DNA from: Enterobacter cancerogenus
Lineage (GTDB): Bacteria; Pseudomonadota; Gammaproteobacteria; Enterobacterales; Enterobacteriaceae
NCBI RefSeq assembly: GCF_019047785.1
Contig: NZ_CP077290.1
Coordinates: forward strand, 3,038,001-3,102,000
Direction of reading: 5' to 3'
DNA: 64,000 nucleotides
Under the pieces are notes generated by a model that saw only the letters and a list, made by a program, of their open reading frames with translations, was not told the DNA's origin and ran no database searches. A program made the position numbers and the translations under genes. This document shows positions 32,211 through 43,881 of the stretch, one piece after another (the stretch's first letter is position 1; each line of letters begins with the position of its first letter).

Positions 32211-32984
32211 ATGAAGACGCTGTGGTGGCAGACCGTTGGGACGGGAAATTGTCATCTTGTGCTGCTGCACGGATGGGGACTGAACGCCGAAGTGTGGCGT
32301 TGCGTAAGTGAGGAACTGGCCTCGCATTTTACACTGCATCTGGTGGATTTGCCCGGCTATGGCCGCAGCAGCGGCTATGGTGCGATGACGCTTGCTGAGA
32401 TGGCAAACGAGGTCCTGGACGCGGCGCCGCAAAACGCCATCTGGCTGGGCTGGAGCCTGGGCGGGCTGGTGGCGAGCCAGATTGCGCTTACCCATCCCGA
32501 ACGCGTGCAGGCGCTGGTCACCGTGGCCTCGTCGCCCTGTTTCAGCGCGCATGATGCATGGCCGGGGATCAAACCGGAGGTGTTGGCCGGGTTCCAGCAG
32601 CAGTTGAGCGCTGATTTCCAGCGCACGGTGGAGCGTTTTCTGGCGCTACAGACGATGGGCACGGAAACGGCGCGTCAGGATGCGCGTACGCTGAAACAGA
32701 CCGTGCTCGCTCTGCCGATGCCGGACGTGGCGGTCCTCAACGGCGGGCTGGAAATCCTGAGAACGGTCGATCTGCGTGAACCGCTTGCCTCACTGGCGCT
32801 GCCGCACCTGAGGATCTACGGCTATCTTGATGGCCTGGTGCCGCGCAAAGTTGTTCCTCTGCTTGATGCGATTTGGCCGGAAAGTGAATCGCTGGTAGTG
32901 GCGAAAGCCGCCCATGCGCCGTTTATCTCTCATCCTGAGGAGATCGTGTCTGCGCTCGTTGCGCTACGTCAACGTGTGGCCTGA
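32211..32984 (+). CDS. bioH: Pimeloyl-ACP methyl ester carboxylesterase BioH
   Basis: A 257-residue alpha/beta hydrolase that removes the methyl group from pimeloyl-ACP methyl ester, ending pimelate chain assembly in biotin synthesis. The catalytic triad is Ser82 (GWSLGG), Asp207 (YLDGLV) and His235 (AAHAPFI). It starts 35 bases from the divergent gntX start. Length is one residue more than in E. coli. Unlinked to the other bio genes, as usual in enterobacteria. Confidence 0.97.
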   Translation: MKTLWWQTVGTGNCHLVLLHGWGLNAEVWRCVSEELASHFTLHLVDLPGYGRSSGYGAMTLAEMANEVLDAAPQNAIWLGWSLGGLVASQIALTHPERVQALVTVASSPCFSAHDAWPGIKPEVLAGFQQQLSADFQRTVERFLALQTMGTETARQDARTLKQTVLALPMPDVAVLNGGLEILRTVDLREPLASLALPHLRIYGYLDGLVPRKVVPLLDAIWPESESLVVAKAAHAPFISHPEEIVSALVALRQRVA

Positions 32985-33017
32985 CTGATTTCTCACCCGC
33001 CTGGCAAAAATGCCGCA

Positions 33018-33053
33018 CCGCAACAATACTCAAGGTGTCGTTGCGGTTGTTTT
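33018..33053 (+). terminator. Probable terminator after bioH
   Basis: CCGCAAC (33018-33024) pairs with GTTGCGG (33040-33046) across a 15-base loop, followed by TTGTTTT. Confidence 0.5.
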
Positions 33054-33095
33054 GCCTACGATAATCAAAACAACAATCCTAAGGAGAGTCGGGTT

Positions 33096-33365
33096 ATGAA
33101 ACTTGTTACAGGTATTGTCACTTCTCTGGTTATTGGGTCTCTGTCATTTGGCGTGTTTGCGGCAGAAGAGCTGCAAAAAGATAAGGTCAAAGAGATGAAT
33201 CTGACCAAGGTGGGGGAGATCACCACGTCTGACACCACAGCACCGATGGATGCGAAGCGCGAGCTGTCCAAAAAAGCGGATGAGCTGGGCGGAAAATACT
33301 ACGTGATTACCAGCGCGCAGAAAGACACCAAAAACGTGCATGCTACGGCTGAAGTCTTTAAGTAA
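33096..33365 (+). CDS. Small periplasmic YdgH/BhsA/McbA-type (DUF1471) protein
   Basis: An 89-residue secreted protein with a signal peptide (MKLVTGIVTSLVIGSLSFG and so on, likely cut after VFA at residue 22). A single DUF1471-like domain of about 65 residues ends YYVITSAQKDTKNVHATAEVFK. Such proteins (YhcN, BhsA, McbA) are stress-induced and affect biofilm or surface properties. This member has no specific assigned role, and I give it no symbol. A strong AAGGAGAG precedes the ATG. It is visibly AT-richer than its neighbours. E. coli K-12 has no such gene between bioH and feoC, so it is an accessory insertion. Confidence 0.85.
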   Translation: MKLVTGIVTSLVIGSLSFGVFAAEELQKDKVKEMNLTKVGEITTSDTTAPMDAKRELSKKADELGGKYYVITSAQKDTKNVHATAEVFK

Positions 33366-33371
33366 TACAAC

Positions 33372-33397
33372 AGAGCCGGGCAGTTACGCCCGGCTCT
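33372..33397. terminator. Hairpin between DUF1471 gene and feoC
   Basis: AGAGCCGGGC and GCCCGGCTCT form a perfect 10-bp stem around AGTTAC between two convergent genes. There is no T-run on either side, so it may act as an mRNA end stabiliser or a weak terminator. Confidence 0.5.
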
Positions 33398-33400
33398 CGC

Positions 33401-33637
33401 TTAACGCAGCGCCCACCACTCCCTGAGGCAGGCCTTTCCTTCAGGACAGCTTTTGCAACTGCCCGACAGGCAATCGTTCGGCTCTTCCTGAATACGCACG
33501 GCTTTCCCCATGGCTTCGAGCCTTTCCAGCATGGCATCGATCATCGGTTGCGGCGTATGCAGGTTGATGCTCAGCTGTTTTGCCTCCATCCGTCCCTGTA
33601 ATGCCAGTAAATCCCGAACCTGAATTAACGATGCCAT
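33401..33637 (-). CDS. feoC: Ferrous iron transport protein FeoC
   Basis: A 78-residue winged-helix protein with a C-terminal cysteine cluster ([15 protein letters not shown], residues 56-70) that binds an Fe-S cluster in related proteins. It is found only with gammaproteobacterial feo operons and is thought to regulate or protect FeoB. ATG 33637 has GAGGTG upstream; the in-frame GTG at 33646 is not used. Lies 12 bases after feoB. Confidence 0.95.
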   Translation of the reverse strand: MASLIQVRDLLALQGRMEAKQLSINLHTPQPMIDAMLERLEAMGKAVRIQEEPNDCLSGSCKSCPEGKACLREWWALR

Positions 33638-33649
33638 GGTGTTCACCTC

Positions 33650-35968
33650 TTAATGACAGTCGCCAGCCGGGCTGTTGCAGCAGGTAGCGGGGGTTTTACG
33701 GGTCGCCAGCAGGTTAACGTCAACGCGGCTACGCGCCCGACGCAGCAGGCCGATCACGACCACGTTGAACAGGATCACCGCCAGAATGCAGACCAGGCTG
33801 TAGCGCGGATGCTGGCTGAAGTTAGCCGCCTGATAAAACACCGTCGACAGCGAGTAGGCGATGTTAAGCCCCCACAGTACGGAGAAGCCCATCCAGCCGC
33901 GGCTGGATTCACGGGCAATCGCCCCCATCACGGAGATGCACGGAATGTACAGCAGCACGAAGATCAGGTAGCTGTAGGCCGCTGACGCGCTGCCAAACTT
34001 CTCGCTCATCACGCCCATGGCACCGGTGGCCATTTCGCCGTCGCCTTTACTGGCTTCGATGGGGTTTGCCAGAACGCTCAGGCTAAAGGTGTCTTTCAGG
34101 CTCTGCCAGGTCTCATCCACCGCGCCGAGCAACTCGTCACCGAGGTGAAACTCTGCCGGGTTAAACTCCTGCTCCTGAATGTTTTCAGCGGTGTAGAGGG
34201 TGTTGAGCGTACCCACAACCACCTCTTTTGCCATCGCCCCGGTGAACAGGCCCACGGTCGCCTGCCAGTTATCTTCATGCACGCCAATCGGTTTGAACAC
34301 CGGTGTGATGACGCGGCTGACGGAGGCCAGCGCGGAGTCGTTGATGTTATCTGCCGCTTGTCCGCTCAGGGTAAAACTGTTCAACGCGCTCAGGAAAATA
34401 CTGACAATCACGATAACTTTACCGGCACGCAGTACGAAGCCTTTCAGGCGCTGCCAGGTCTGGATCACCAGGCTCTTAAGATGCGGCACGTGGTAAACCG
34501 GCAGTTCCATCACAAACGGCGACGCTTCACCGCGCATGATGGTGTGTTTGAGCATCAGGCCGGTCAGGATCGCCATCACGATGCCCAGCACGTACAGCGA
34601 GAAGACCGCCAGCGCACCCTGCTGGCCAAAAAAGGCCGCCGCAAAGACCGCAAAGATAGCCAGTCGTGCGCCGCAGGACATAAACGGCGCCATCATGATG
34701 GTCATCAGACGTTCACGTGGGGCATCGAGCGTGCGCGCGCCCATCACCGACGGGACGTTGCAGCCGAAGCCGACAATCAGCGGTACGAAGGATTTACCCG
34801 GCAGGCCCAGCGCCTGCATCAGGCGGTCCATCACGAACGCGGCGCGGGCCATGTAGCCGGAGTCCTCAAGGAAGGAGAGGAACAGGTACATCATGCCAAT
34901 CTGCGGCACCAGCGGCAGAACGGTATTGATACCGCCGCCCAGGCCCTGGGCGAGGAAGATGGTCAGCCATTCCGGGAAGTGCAGGGTGTAACCCAGCCAC
35001 TGAATGCCGTGCACGAAGATCGCAACCGATCCGGCGTCGAAAATAGGCTGTAACGCACCGCCGATGTTAATGGCGAGCAGGAACATGAGGTACATCACGA
35101 GCAGGAAAACGGGCAGGCCGAGGAAACGATTGAGGACAATTTTATCAATCGCGGCGGTAAAGCGGCTCGGTTCTGCCGTTAACGCGTTGCTGACCACGTC
35201 GCAAATGGCCGCGATGGCCTGATAGCGCGCATCCGCGATATGCAGAGCCGGGTCGTCGAGTTCGTCGTTGAGACGCGCCAGCGCAACGTCCAGCTTATCC
35301 GCCGCGTTGCCTGCATAGGCGCGGCTGTAAATATCGCCTTCCAGCATCTGCAGGCCGAGCCACTGGCGCTGGCGGGCGGGCAGGGTGCCGTCCATTGCCT
35401 GTGCCAGGGCGCTGGCTTCGCGCAGCAGCGGCCGGGCGTAATGCACCAGCTCAACGTCGCTGTTTCCGGTATGACGGTCAATCGCCAGCTTCAGGGCATC
35501 AATGCCGCGAGCGCGGGTCGAAACCAGCGGCACCACCGGGCAGCCCAGACGGGCGGAGAGCGCGTCGATATCAATACGCAGATTCTGCTTTTCCGCAATG
35601 TCGAGCATGTTGAGCGCGACGATGCAGGGAATGCCCAGCTCAAGCAGCTGCAGCGTCAGGTAGAGGTTACGCTCCAGGTTGGAGGCGTCCACGACGTTAA
35701 TCAGTAAGTCTGCATCGCCGCTCAAAATATAGTGGCAGGCGATCTGCTCATCGAGCGAGGTTTGCGAAGAGATGGTGGTTAACGAATAGGTGCCGGGCAG
35801 GTCAACTAACGTTACCTGATTATCCGTGGTCGTGAATTGACCCTCTTTTCGTTCTACCGTTACGCCTGCCCAGTTCCCCACGCGCTGACGTGCGCCGGTA
35901 AGCTGGTTAAATAAGGTTGTCTTGCCGGAATTAGGATTGCCAATTAAGCCAATAGTTAATTTTTTCAT
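33650..35968 (-). CDS. feoB: Ferrous iron permease FeoB
   Basis: A 772-residue inner-membrane Fe(II) transporter. The N-terminal G domain has the G1 loop GNPNSGKT (residues 10-17), G3 DLPGTYSL and G4 NMLD. A guanine-dissociation-inhibitor-like region follows, then the polytopic permease with two gate motifs. The C-terminus ends in a cysteine-containing tail (ATCCNSPAGDCH), as in E. coli. Middle gene of feoABC. Confidence 0.97.
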   Translation of the reverse strand: MKKLTIGLIGNPNSGKTTLFNQLTGARQRVGNWAGVTVERKEGQFTTTDNQVTLVDLPGTYSLTTISSQTSLDEQIACHYILSGDADLLINVVDASNLERNLYLTLQLLELGIPCIVALNMLDIAEKQNLRIDIDALSARLGCPVVPLVSTRARGIDALKLAIDRHTGNSDVELVHYARPLLREASALAQAMDGTLPARQRQWLGLQMLEGDIYSRAYAGNAADKLDVALARLNDELDDPALHIADARYQAIAAICDVVSNALTAEPSRFTAAIDKIVLNRFLGLPVFLLVMYLMFLLAINIGGALQPIFDAGSVAIFVHGIQWLGYTLHFPEWLTIFLAQGLGGGINTVLPLVPQIGMMYLFLSFLEDSGYMARAAFVMDRLMQALGLPGKSFVPLIVGFGCNVPSVMGARTLDAPRERLMTIMMAPFMSCGARLAIFAVFAAAFFGQQGALAVFSLYVLGIVMAILTGLMLKHTIMRGEASPFVMELPVYHVPHLKSLVIQTWQRLKGFVLRAGKVIVIVSIFLSALNSFTLSGQAADNINDSALASVSRVITPVFKPIGVHEDNWQATVGLFTGAMAKEVVVGTLNTLYTAENIQEQEFNPAEFHLGDELLGAVDETWQSLKDTFSLSVLANPIEASKGDGEMATGAMGVMSEKFGSASAAYSYLIFVLLYIPCISVMGAIARESSRGWMGFSVLWGLNIAYSLSTVFYQAANFSQHPRYSLVCILAVILFNVVVIGLLRRARSRVDVNLLATRKTPATCCNSPAGDCH

Positions 35969-35998
35969 TGTAATAGACTCACTGAAACCGCTGGCGTG

Positions 35999-36226
35999 TT
36001 ATCGGGATAAGGATTCGACTTCAATTAATGCGAGGTCTTTTTTACGCAATACCAGATTGACGCGTCGGGTTTCGATATGAACGGGATCGCCCAGGGGCGC
36101 AACGCGTACGACCTGGAATGACGAGCCGGGGAGCATGCCCAACGACAGCAGCTTCTGCCGATAGGCCGGGCTAATTTCACGGGTAAAACCGGTAATTTTC
36201 CATGCACTGTCTGGTGTAAATTGCAT
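35999..36226 (-). CDS. feoA: Ferrous iron transport protein FeoA
   Basis: A 75-residue cytosolic SH3-like protein required with FeoB for Fe(II) uptake; proposed to bind the FeoB G domain. The core [20 protein letters not shown] is intact. ATG 36226 ([13 protein letters not shown]) gives the family length; the GTG at 36241 is not supported. First gene of the operon, 30 bases before feoB, with Fur- and FNR-like sites upstream. Confidence 0.96.
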   Translation of the reverse strand: MQFTPDSAWKITGFTREISPAYRQKLLSLGMLPGSSFQVVRVAPLGDPVHIETRRVNLVLRKKDLALIEVESLSR

Positions 36227-36268
36227 AATGCCTGATTCCACGGAAGGTTAAATAATCTACTACAGGAT

Positions 36269-36287
36269 GATAATGAGAATAGTTTTT
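36269..36287 (-). promoter_or_regulatory. Fur box of feoABC
   Basis: GATAATGAGAATAGTTTTT, followed by ATC, fits the Fur pattern of repeated GATAAT-like hexamers. It is 43 bases before feoA. Iron repression of feo by Fur is established in E. coli. Confidence 0.7.
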
Positions 36288-36344
36288 ATCAGCAATAATA
36301 AAAATGTGACGGGATGTTGTCGGCGCAATTAATTTCGCGCCAGT

Positions 36345-36358
36345 TTGACCTTGCTCAA
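36345..36358 (-). promoter_or_regulatory. FNR-like site of feoABC
   Basis: TTGAC-CTTG-CTCAA differs from TTGAT-N4-ATCAA at one base in each half. Anaerobic induction of feo by FNR is known in E. coli. The remaining 36359-36498 stretch is AT-rich without another recognisable site. Confidence 0.5.
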
Positions 36359-36500
36359 TATTAGTGATTTTAAGAAATGAAGCGCAAAAGGGTTATTTGT
36401 TAAAGATGTGATAAATAGTGGTGTATATACGGATATACAACCGGTTTCATATTTTTGATAAATGAGTGAGGACTTAATTATTTAATTTTCTGCGATCTGT

Positions 36501-36572
36501 ATGCCGGGCGGCACTGCGTTTGCCCGGCCTACAAAAACTCATGCCCGGTAAACGTCGCGCCACCGGGCGTTT
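36501..36572. repeat. REP/BIME pair between feo and tex
   Basis: ATGCCGGGCGGCACTGCGTT and onward (36501-36533) faces ATGCCCGGTAAACGTCGCGC and onward (36541-36572), right after the tex stop codon. Confidence 0.8.
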
Positions 36573-36578
36573 AGTCAC

Positions 36579-38909
36579 TTAGCGCTTCTTACCCATTGCC
36601 GCCGCCAGCGCATCCATCATCGCGCTGTTGCCAGCCGGTTGTGCCTCGCGTCCGCGTGGTTTTGCCGCTTTGGTCGCCGGGCGCTGCTGTTCGCGGCCAC
36701 CGCCGTTGCTGCCACGGCGCGCGTTGGTTTCGCCAGGTTGCTCGTCCAGACGCATGGTCAGGGCGATACGCTTGCGCTGCAGATCCACTTCCAGCACCTT
36801 CACCTTCACGATGTCGCCCGCTTTGACCACGGTGTGCGGATCTTCCACGAACTTGTCGGCGAGGGAGGAGATATGGACCAGGCCATCCTGATGCACACCG
36901 ATATCGACAAACGCACCAAAGTTGGTGACGTTAGTCACTGCGCCTTCCAGCACCATGCCCGGCAGCAGGTCGTTCATGGTTTCGACGCCGTCAGCAAAGG
37001 TGGCGGTTTTAAACTCAGGACGCGGATCGCGGCCCGGCTTTTCCAGCTCTTTGATGATGTCCGTCACGGTCGGCACGCCGAACTGTTCGTCGGTGAAATC
37101 GACCGCTTTCAGATTACGCAGCGCGCTGTTATCGCCCATCAGATCTTTCAGCGCCTGCTGGGTGGCCGCCAGAATACGTTCCACGACAGGATAGGCTTCC
37201 GGGTGAACGGTGGACGCATCCAGCGGGTTGTCGCCATGGTTGATACGCAGGAAGCCCGCGCACTGCTCAAAGGCTTTCGGCCCCAGACGGCTCACCTTCA
37301 GGAGCTGCTGGCGGTTCTTGAACTGACCGTTCTCGTCGCGCCAGGCCACAATGTTCTGCGCCATCATGCGGGTTAAGCCCGCTACGCGCGTCAGCAGGGG
37401 AACGGAAGCGGTGTTGAGGTCTACGCCGACGGCGTTAACACAGTCTTCTACTACCGCATCCAGCTTGCGTGCCAGCTGCGTCTGGCTCACGTCGTGTTGA
37501 TACTGGCCCACGCCGATGGATTTCGGGTCTATCTTCACCAGCTCCGCCAGCGGATCCTGCAGACGGCGGGCAATTGAGACGGCACCGCGCAGTGAAACGT
37601 CGAGATCCGGGAACTCCTGCGCCGCCAGTTCGGACGCGGAATAAACGGACGCGCCCGCTTCGCTGACGATGACCTTCTGCGCCGTGACTTTCGGGAACTG
37701 CTTCTGTACATCCAGGTAGAAACGCTCGGTTTCGCGTGACGCGGTGCCGTTACCGATGGCAACCAGCTCAACGTTGTACTTCTCGCAAAGCGCCGCTACC
37801 GCAACAGCCGCTTTGGCTGCCTGGCCGGTATGCGGATAGATGGTGTCGGTCGCGACCAGCTTGCCGGTCCCGTCAACCACCGCCACTTTCACGCCGGTAC
37901 GCAGGCCCGGATCGAGGCCCATGGTCGCGCGCAGGCCCGCCGGCGCGGCCATCAGCAGGTCGTGCAGGTTACGGGCAAAGACGTTGATCGCCTCGTCTTC
38001 CGCACGCTCGCGCACGGTACCCATCAGCTCGGTTTCGAGGTGCATCAGCACCTTAATGCGCCACGTCCAGCTCACCACGCCTTTACGCCAGGCATCTGCC
38101 GGGGCGTTGTTCAGGCGCAGGCCGAGGTGGTCGATGATGATCTGCTCGCAGTGGCTCTCTTTTGGCGGCTCGTCGAACTGAGGGTCGGCATTCAGGGAGA
38201 GCTGCAATACGCCTTCGTTGCGGCCGCGGAACATGGCCAGCGCGCGGTGCGACGGCGCGGTAGAAATCGGTTCGTGATGGTCGAAGTAGTCGCGAAACTT
38301 CGCGCCTTCCTCCTCTTTACCGCTGACAACGGTCGAGACGATGTGGGCATTCTTCCACAGATAATCACGCACTTTGGCGAGCAGCGCCGCGTCTTCAGAG
38401 AAGCGCTCCATCAGAATATAGCGTGCGCCATCGAGCGCAGCCTTGGTGTCCGCCACGCCTTTATCGGCGTCGATAAATTTCGCGGCTTCGGTGTCCGGAT
38501 CGTGAGAGGGGTCGTTCCACAGCAGATCGGCCAGCGGCTCAAGACCTGCTTCGATCGCAATCTGCCCGCGCGTGCGGCGCTTCGGTTTGTACGGTAGATA
38601 GAGATCTTCTAATTCGGTTTTGCTGAGGGTGCCGTTAATGGCTTTTTCCAGATCGCTGGTCAGTTTGCCCTGCTCGCCGATGGATTTCAGGATGGCCTGA
38701 CGTCGGTCTTCCAGCTCGCGCAGGTAGCCCAGGCGGGTCTCCAGATTACGCAGCTGTGTGTCATCCAGACCACCGGTGACTTCCTTACGATAACGTGCAA
38801 TAAACGGCACGGTGTTCCCTTCATCAAGCAGGCGAACGGCAGCTTCTACCTGTTCGGCTCTGGCCTGAATATCACCCGCAATAATGCGGCAGAGCGACTC
38901 TTTCATCAT
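36579..38909 (-). CDS. yhgF: RNA-binding transcriptional accessory protein Tex (YhgF)
   Basis: A 776-residue Tex-family protein. An N-terminal helical region and the YqgF-like RNase-H fold ([16 protein letters not shown]) precede helix-hairpin-helix repeats ([19 protein letters not shown]). An S1 RNA-binding domain follows ([20 protein letters not shown], about residues 650-720), then a basic disordered tail. It contributes to transcription and RNA handling; it is not essential. Two adjacent ATG codons (38909 and 38906) precede KESLC; the first is reported. Confidence 0.94.
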   Translation of the reverse strand: MMKESLCRIIAGDIQARAEQVEAAVRLLDEGNTVPFIARYRKEVTGGLDDTQLRNLETRLGYLRELEDRRQAILKSIGEQGKLTSDLEKAINGTLSKTELEDLYLPYKPKRRTRGQIAIEAGLEPLADLLWNDPSHDPDTEAAKFIDADKGVADTKAALDGARYILMERFSEDAALLAKVRDYLWKNAHIVSTVVSGKEEEGAKFRDYFDHHEPISTAPSHRALAMFRGRNEGVLQLSLNADPQFDEPPKESHCEQIIIDHLGLRLNNAPADAWRKGVVSWTWRIKVLMHLETELMGTVRERAEDEAINVFARNLHDLLMAAPAGLRATMGLDPGLRTGVKVAVVDGTGKLVATDTIYPHTGQAAKAAVAVAALCEKYNVELVAIGNGTASRETERFYLDVQKQFPKVTAQKVIVSEAGASVYSASELAAQEFPDLDVSLRGAVSIARRLQDPLAELVKIDPKSIGVGQYQHDVSQTQLARKLDAVVEDCVNAVGVDLNTASVPLLTRVAGLTRMMAQNIVAWRDENGQFKNRQQLLKVSRLGPKAFEQCAGFLRINHGDNPLDASTVHPEAYPVVERILAATQQALKDLMGDNSALRNLKAVDFTDEQFGVPTVTDIIKELEKPGRDPRPEFKTATFADGVETMNDLLPGMVLEGAVTNVTNFGAFVDIGVHQDGLVHISSLADKFVEDPHTVVKAGDIVKVKVLEVDLQRKRIALTMRLDEQPGETNARRGSNGGGREQQRPATKAAKPRGREAQPAGNSAMMDALAAAMGKKR

Positions 38910-38996
38910 GGCTTTATCATCTGTTGGGTCGAAAAATCAGGGGATAGTTATACGGGCTGACACGAAAAAATGCCAGCCGCGGAGGGCGCTCTCGGA

Positions 38997-39470
38997 CTAT
39001 TTAACGTACTCGATTTCGTTCACGTACCAGCTCGCTTCCCCGCCAGGGGTCTGGACAACGGCTAAATCGCCCACTTCCTTTTTCAGCAGGGCGCGGGCCA
39101 TGGGGGAATCGATGGAGATGTAATCCTTACGACCAAAAATTTCATCGTAGCCGACAATCCGAAAACGCAGGGTATCGCCGTCGTCATTCTCTATTTCCAC
39201 CCACGCGCCAAAGAACACTTTGCCCTCCTGCTGCGGGGAGTAATCGACGATTTTGAGGTGTTCGAGGCATTTCGTCAGGTAGCGTACGCGGCGGTCGATT
39301 TCGCGCAGCCGCTTTTTGTTGTACTGGTAGTCAGCATTTTCGCTGCGATCGCCCAGGCTCGCAGCCCAGGTGACTTTTTTGGTCACTTCCGGACGCTCTT
39401 CGCGCCACAGGTAATCCATCTCTTTTTTGAGCTTCTCGTACCCTTCGCGGGTGATCAGGGGCGTTTTCAT
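38997..39470 (-). CDS. greB: Transcript cleavage factor GreB
   Basis: A 157-residue protein that enters the RNA polymerase secondary channel and stimulates cleavage of backtracked RNA. The N-terminal coiled coil carries the acidic tip in GDRSENADYQY, followed by the C-terminal globular domain (FGRKDYISIDSPMARALLKK). ATG 39470 with AAGGT upstream is the conserved start; an 18-residue upstream extension is rejected. Divergent from ompR. Confidence 0.97.
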   Translation of the reverse strand: MKTPLITREGYEKLKKEMDYLWREERPEVTKKVTWAASLGDRSENADYQYNKKRLREIDRRVRYLTKCLEHLKIVDYSPQQEGKVFFGAWVEIENDDGDTLRFRIVGYDEIFGRKDYISIDSPMARALLKKEVGDLAVVQTPGGEASWYVNEIEYVK

Positions 39471-39702
39471 GGTGTGACCTTCTGACTCGACATCGTTGCA
39501 AACCTTTCGCACATTACGTATCACATAAAATAACAGACAGTGTAAATAAGGGGTTATGTGATGATGTGTGCAGATAAGCTGCTGTTAAATATGCTTTGTA
39601 ACAATTTCGACTAGAATTTATACCAGAATTCGCTGGTCGAATACGTGCACTTTTTTAGAATACGCTGTTATTAAACGATCCGAACCTTTGGGAGTACACA
39701 TA

Positions 39703-41763
<2,061 letters not shown>

Positions 41764-41765
<2 letters not shown>

Positions 41766-41794
41766 AAAAGGGTGGCATCTGCCACCCTTTTTTT
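41764..41794. terminator. Bidirectional terminator between envZ and pckA
   Basis: GGGTGGC-ATCT-GCCACCC with six A before and seven T after, so it serves both the envZ transcript and, less directly, the opposing pckA transcript. Confidence 0.9.
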
Positions 41795-41827
41795 GTAGGT
41801 CGGGTAAGGCGATGCCGCCACCCGACA
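41794..41827 (+). repeat. Single REP element downstream of envZ
   Basis: TGTAGGTCGGGTAAGGCGAT and onward to CCACCCGACA. It is joined by TATTTTTGTC-type sequence (minus strand) to family A copy 6, as in the copy 1 locus. Confidence 0.8.
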
Positions 41828-41847
41828 AAAATACGACCTCTGCGGTC

Positions 41848-41887
41848 TGATGCCCTCACCCTGGCCCTCTCCCACGGGGAGAGGGAG
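41848..41887 (-). repeat. Dispersed repeat family A, copy 6
   Basis: Minus-strand copy of the 40-base unit, with the hairpin CTCTCCC/GGGGAGAG slightly altered. Lies six bases beyond the pckA stop codon. Confidence 0.8.
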
Positions 41888-41892
41888 ATGGG

Positions 41893-43512
41893 TTACAGCT
41901 TTGGTCCCGCACTCACCAGCGCAACGCCCGCCGGGGTGTCGGTATACTTCTCAAAGTTCTCAATAAACAGCTTCGCCAGCGATTCCGCCTTCTCACGCCA
42001 CTGCTCCGGTGAGCCGTAGGTATTGCGCGGGTCGAGAATACGCGTCTCCACGCCCGGCAACTCCGTCGGGATCGCCAGATCAAACATCGGCAGCGTGAAG
42101 GTTTCGGCGTTATCCAGCGAACCATCCAGAATGGCGTCGATAATGGCGCGGGTATCTTTGATAGAGATACGTTTGCCGGTGCCGTTCCAGCCGGTGTTCA
42201 CCAGATACGCCTGCGCGCCGACGGCCTGCATGCGTTTCACCAGCACTTCAGCGTACTGTGTCGGGTGCAGCGACAGGAACGCCGCGCCGAAGCAGGCGGA
42301 GAAGGTTGGCGTTGGCTCCGTTACGCCACGCTCGGTCCCCGCCAGTTTAGCGGTAAAGCCGGAGAGGAAGTGGTACTGCGTCTGGCTGGCCGTCAGGCGA
42401 GAAACTGGCGGCAACACGCCGAACGCATCAGCCGTCAGGAAAATCACCTTCGTCGCGTGACCCGCTTTTGACACCGGCTTAACGATATTGTCGATGTGAT
42501 AGATCGGGTAAGAGACGCGGGTGTTCTCGGTTTTCGAGGCGTCGTCGAAGTCGATGGAGCCATCGGCACGCACGGTGACGTTTTCCAGCAGCGCATCGCG
42601 ACGGATGGCGTGGTAAATATCCGGCTCCGCCTCTTCAGACAGGCGAATGGTCTTCGCGTAGCAGCCGCCTTCAAAGTTAAACACGCCGTCATCATCCCAA
42701 CCGTGTTCGTCGTCGCCAATCAGGCGGCGTTTCGGATCGGTGGAGAGGGTGGTTTTACCGGTGCCGGACAGGCCGAAGAATACCGCCACATCGCCTTTCT
42801 CCCCAACGTTTGCCGAGCAGTGCATTGAGGCAATACCGCGCAGCGGCAGCAGGTAGTTCATCACCGAGAACATCCCTTTCTTCATTTCGCCGCCGTACCA
42901 GGTCCCGCCGATCAGCTGGATGCGCTCGGTCAGGTTGAAGGCGATGAAGTTTTCGGAGTTCAGGCCCTGCTCTTTCCACTGTGGGTTAGTGCATTTCGCG
43001 CCGTTCATCACGATGAAGTCAGGGGTGAAATCGTGCAGCTCTTCGTCGGTTGGGCGAATAAACATGTTCTTCACGAAATGCGCCTGCCAGGCCACTTCGG
43101 TGATAAAACGCACGGAGAGACGGGTGTCGGCGTTCGCGCCGCAGAAAGCATCGACAATAAACAGACGCTTGCCGGAAAGTTGATGGGTGACGAGCCCTTT
43201 CAGATGCTGCCAGGTTTCCGGGGAGAGCGGTTTGTTATCGTTCTTCCCTTTGCCTTTATCAGCCCACCACAGCGTATCGCGGGTGGTTTCGTCTCGGACG
43301 ATATACTTATCTTTCGGCGAACGACCGGTAAAAATACCGGTATCGACGGCGATAGCACCAAGGTTCGTCAACACACCTCGCTCGTATCCTTCCAGTGCTG
43401 GATTGAGCTCTTCCTGATACAACGTATCGTAATCGGGGTTGTAGACGACTTCCTGGACGTCGTGAATACCATAAGCCTTGAGATCTTGCGGGGTTAAACC
43501 AGTAACACGCAT
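41893..43512 (-). CDS. pckA: Phosphoenolpyruvate carboxykinase (ATP)
   Basis: A 539-residue cytosolic enzyme that converts oxaloacetate and ATP to phosphoenolpyruvate and CO2, the entry to gluconeogenesis. The P-loop [11 protein letters not shown] and the following metal-binding [11 protein letters not shown] are intact. One residue shorter than E. coli. It starts at an ATG with AGGAGC upstream. The intergenic region towards yhgE carries a CRP-like site at 43734. Confidence 0.97.
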   Translation of the reverse strand: MRVTGLTPQDLKAYGIHDVQEVVYNPDYDTLYQEELNPALEGYERGVLTNLGAIAVDTGIFTGRSPKDKYIVRDETTRDTLWWADKGKGKNDNKPLSPETWQHLKGLVTHQLSGKRLFIVDAFCGANADTRLSVRFITEVAWQAHFVKNMFIRPTDEELHDFTPDFIVMNGAKCTNPQWKEQGLNSENFIAFNLTERIQLIGGTWYGGEMKKGMFSVMNYLLPLRGIASMHCSANVGEKGDVAVFFGLSGTGKTTLSTDPKRRLIGDDEHGWDDDGVFNFEGGCYAKTIRLSEEAEPDIYHAIRRDALLENVTVRADGSIDFDDASKTENTRVSYPIYHIDNIVKPVSKAGHATKVIFLTADAFGVLPPVSRLTASQTQYHFLSGFTAKLAGTERGVTEPTPTFSACFGAAFLSLHPTQYAEVLVKRMQAVGAQAYLVNTGWNGTGKRISIKDTRAIIDAILDGSLDNAETFTLPMFDLAIPTELPGVETRILDPRNTYGSPEQWREKAESLAKLFIENFEKYTDTPAGVALVSAGPKL

Positions 43513-43881
43513 ATCACTGCTCCTTAGCCAATATGTACTGCCTGAAATTGTAGGGTTTTTCTGGGGTTGTTAACCGCGACGGGGCTCATAGATTTACGTA
43601 TCTGGACAAAACCCTTGCTAACGGAAAACGCTGCGACTCCAGTCACAGGGCAGGCGGATTATCGCAGGAATCGCTTTTTGGGTGGGGAAAATGTTCCTAA
43701 AAGGTTAAATGCTGGTGATTTTAACGGAGAGAATGTGAATGTAATCGCATACATGTTGGAAAATTACGTAAGAGTTACAGTGCTAAAAACGATTCACATC
43801 GCCTGCGGCAGTGCAGATTTCTGACTATGTTGAGGGCGCCTGTCCTGAAACAATACGCTTTTCGTGAAAAAGGGATGAGAA
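43513..43881. promoter_or_regulatory. pckA-yhgE divergent region
   Basis: 369 bases without a convincing gene. It contains a CRP-like site at 43734-43749, plus AT-rich stretches suitable for promoters in both directions. An 85-codon frame at 43567-43824 has no ribosome-binding site and no recognisable character. Confidence 0.6.
43734..43749 (-). promoter_or_regulatory. CRP-like site upstream of pckA
   Basis: TGTGA-ATGTAA-TCGCA, 9 of 10 consensus half-site bases with the correct spacer, 222 bases before the pckA start. Catabolite control of pckA is known in E. coli; which of the two divergent genes uses this site is not clear. Confidence 0.5.

Noticed and set aside
43567..43824. An 85-codon plus-strand frame in the pckA-yhgE gap.
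   Set aside because: No ribosome-binding site, no recognisable domain, and it covers the CRP-like site and promoter region of pckA.
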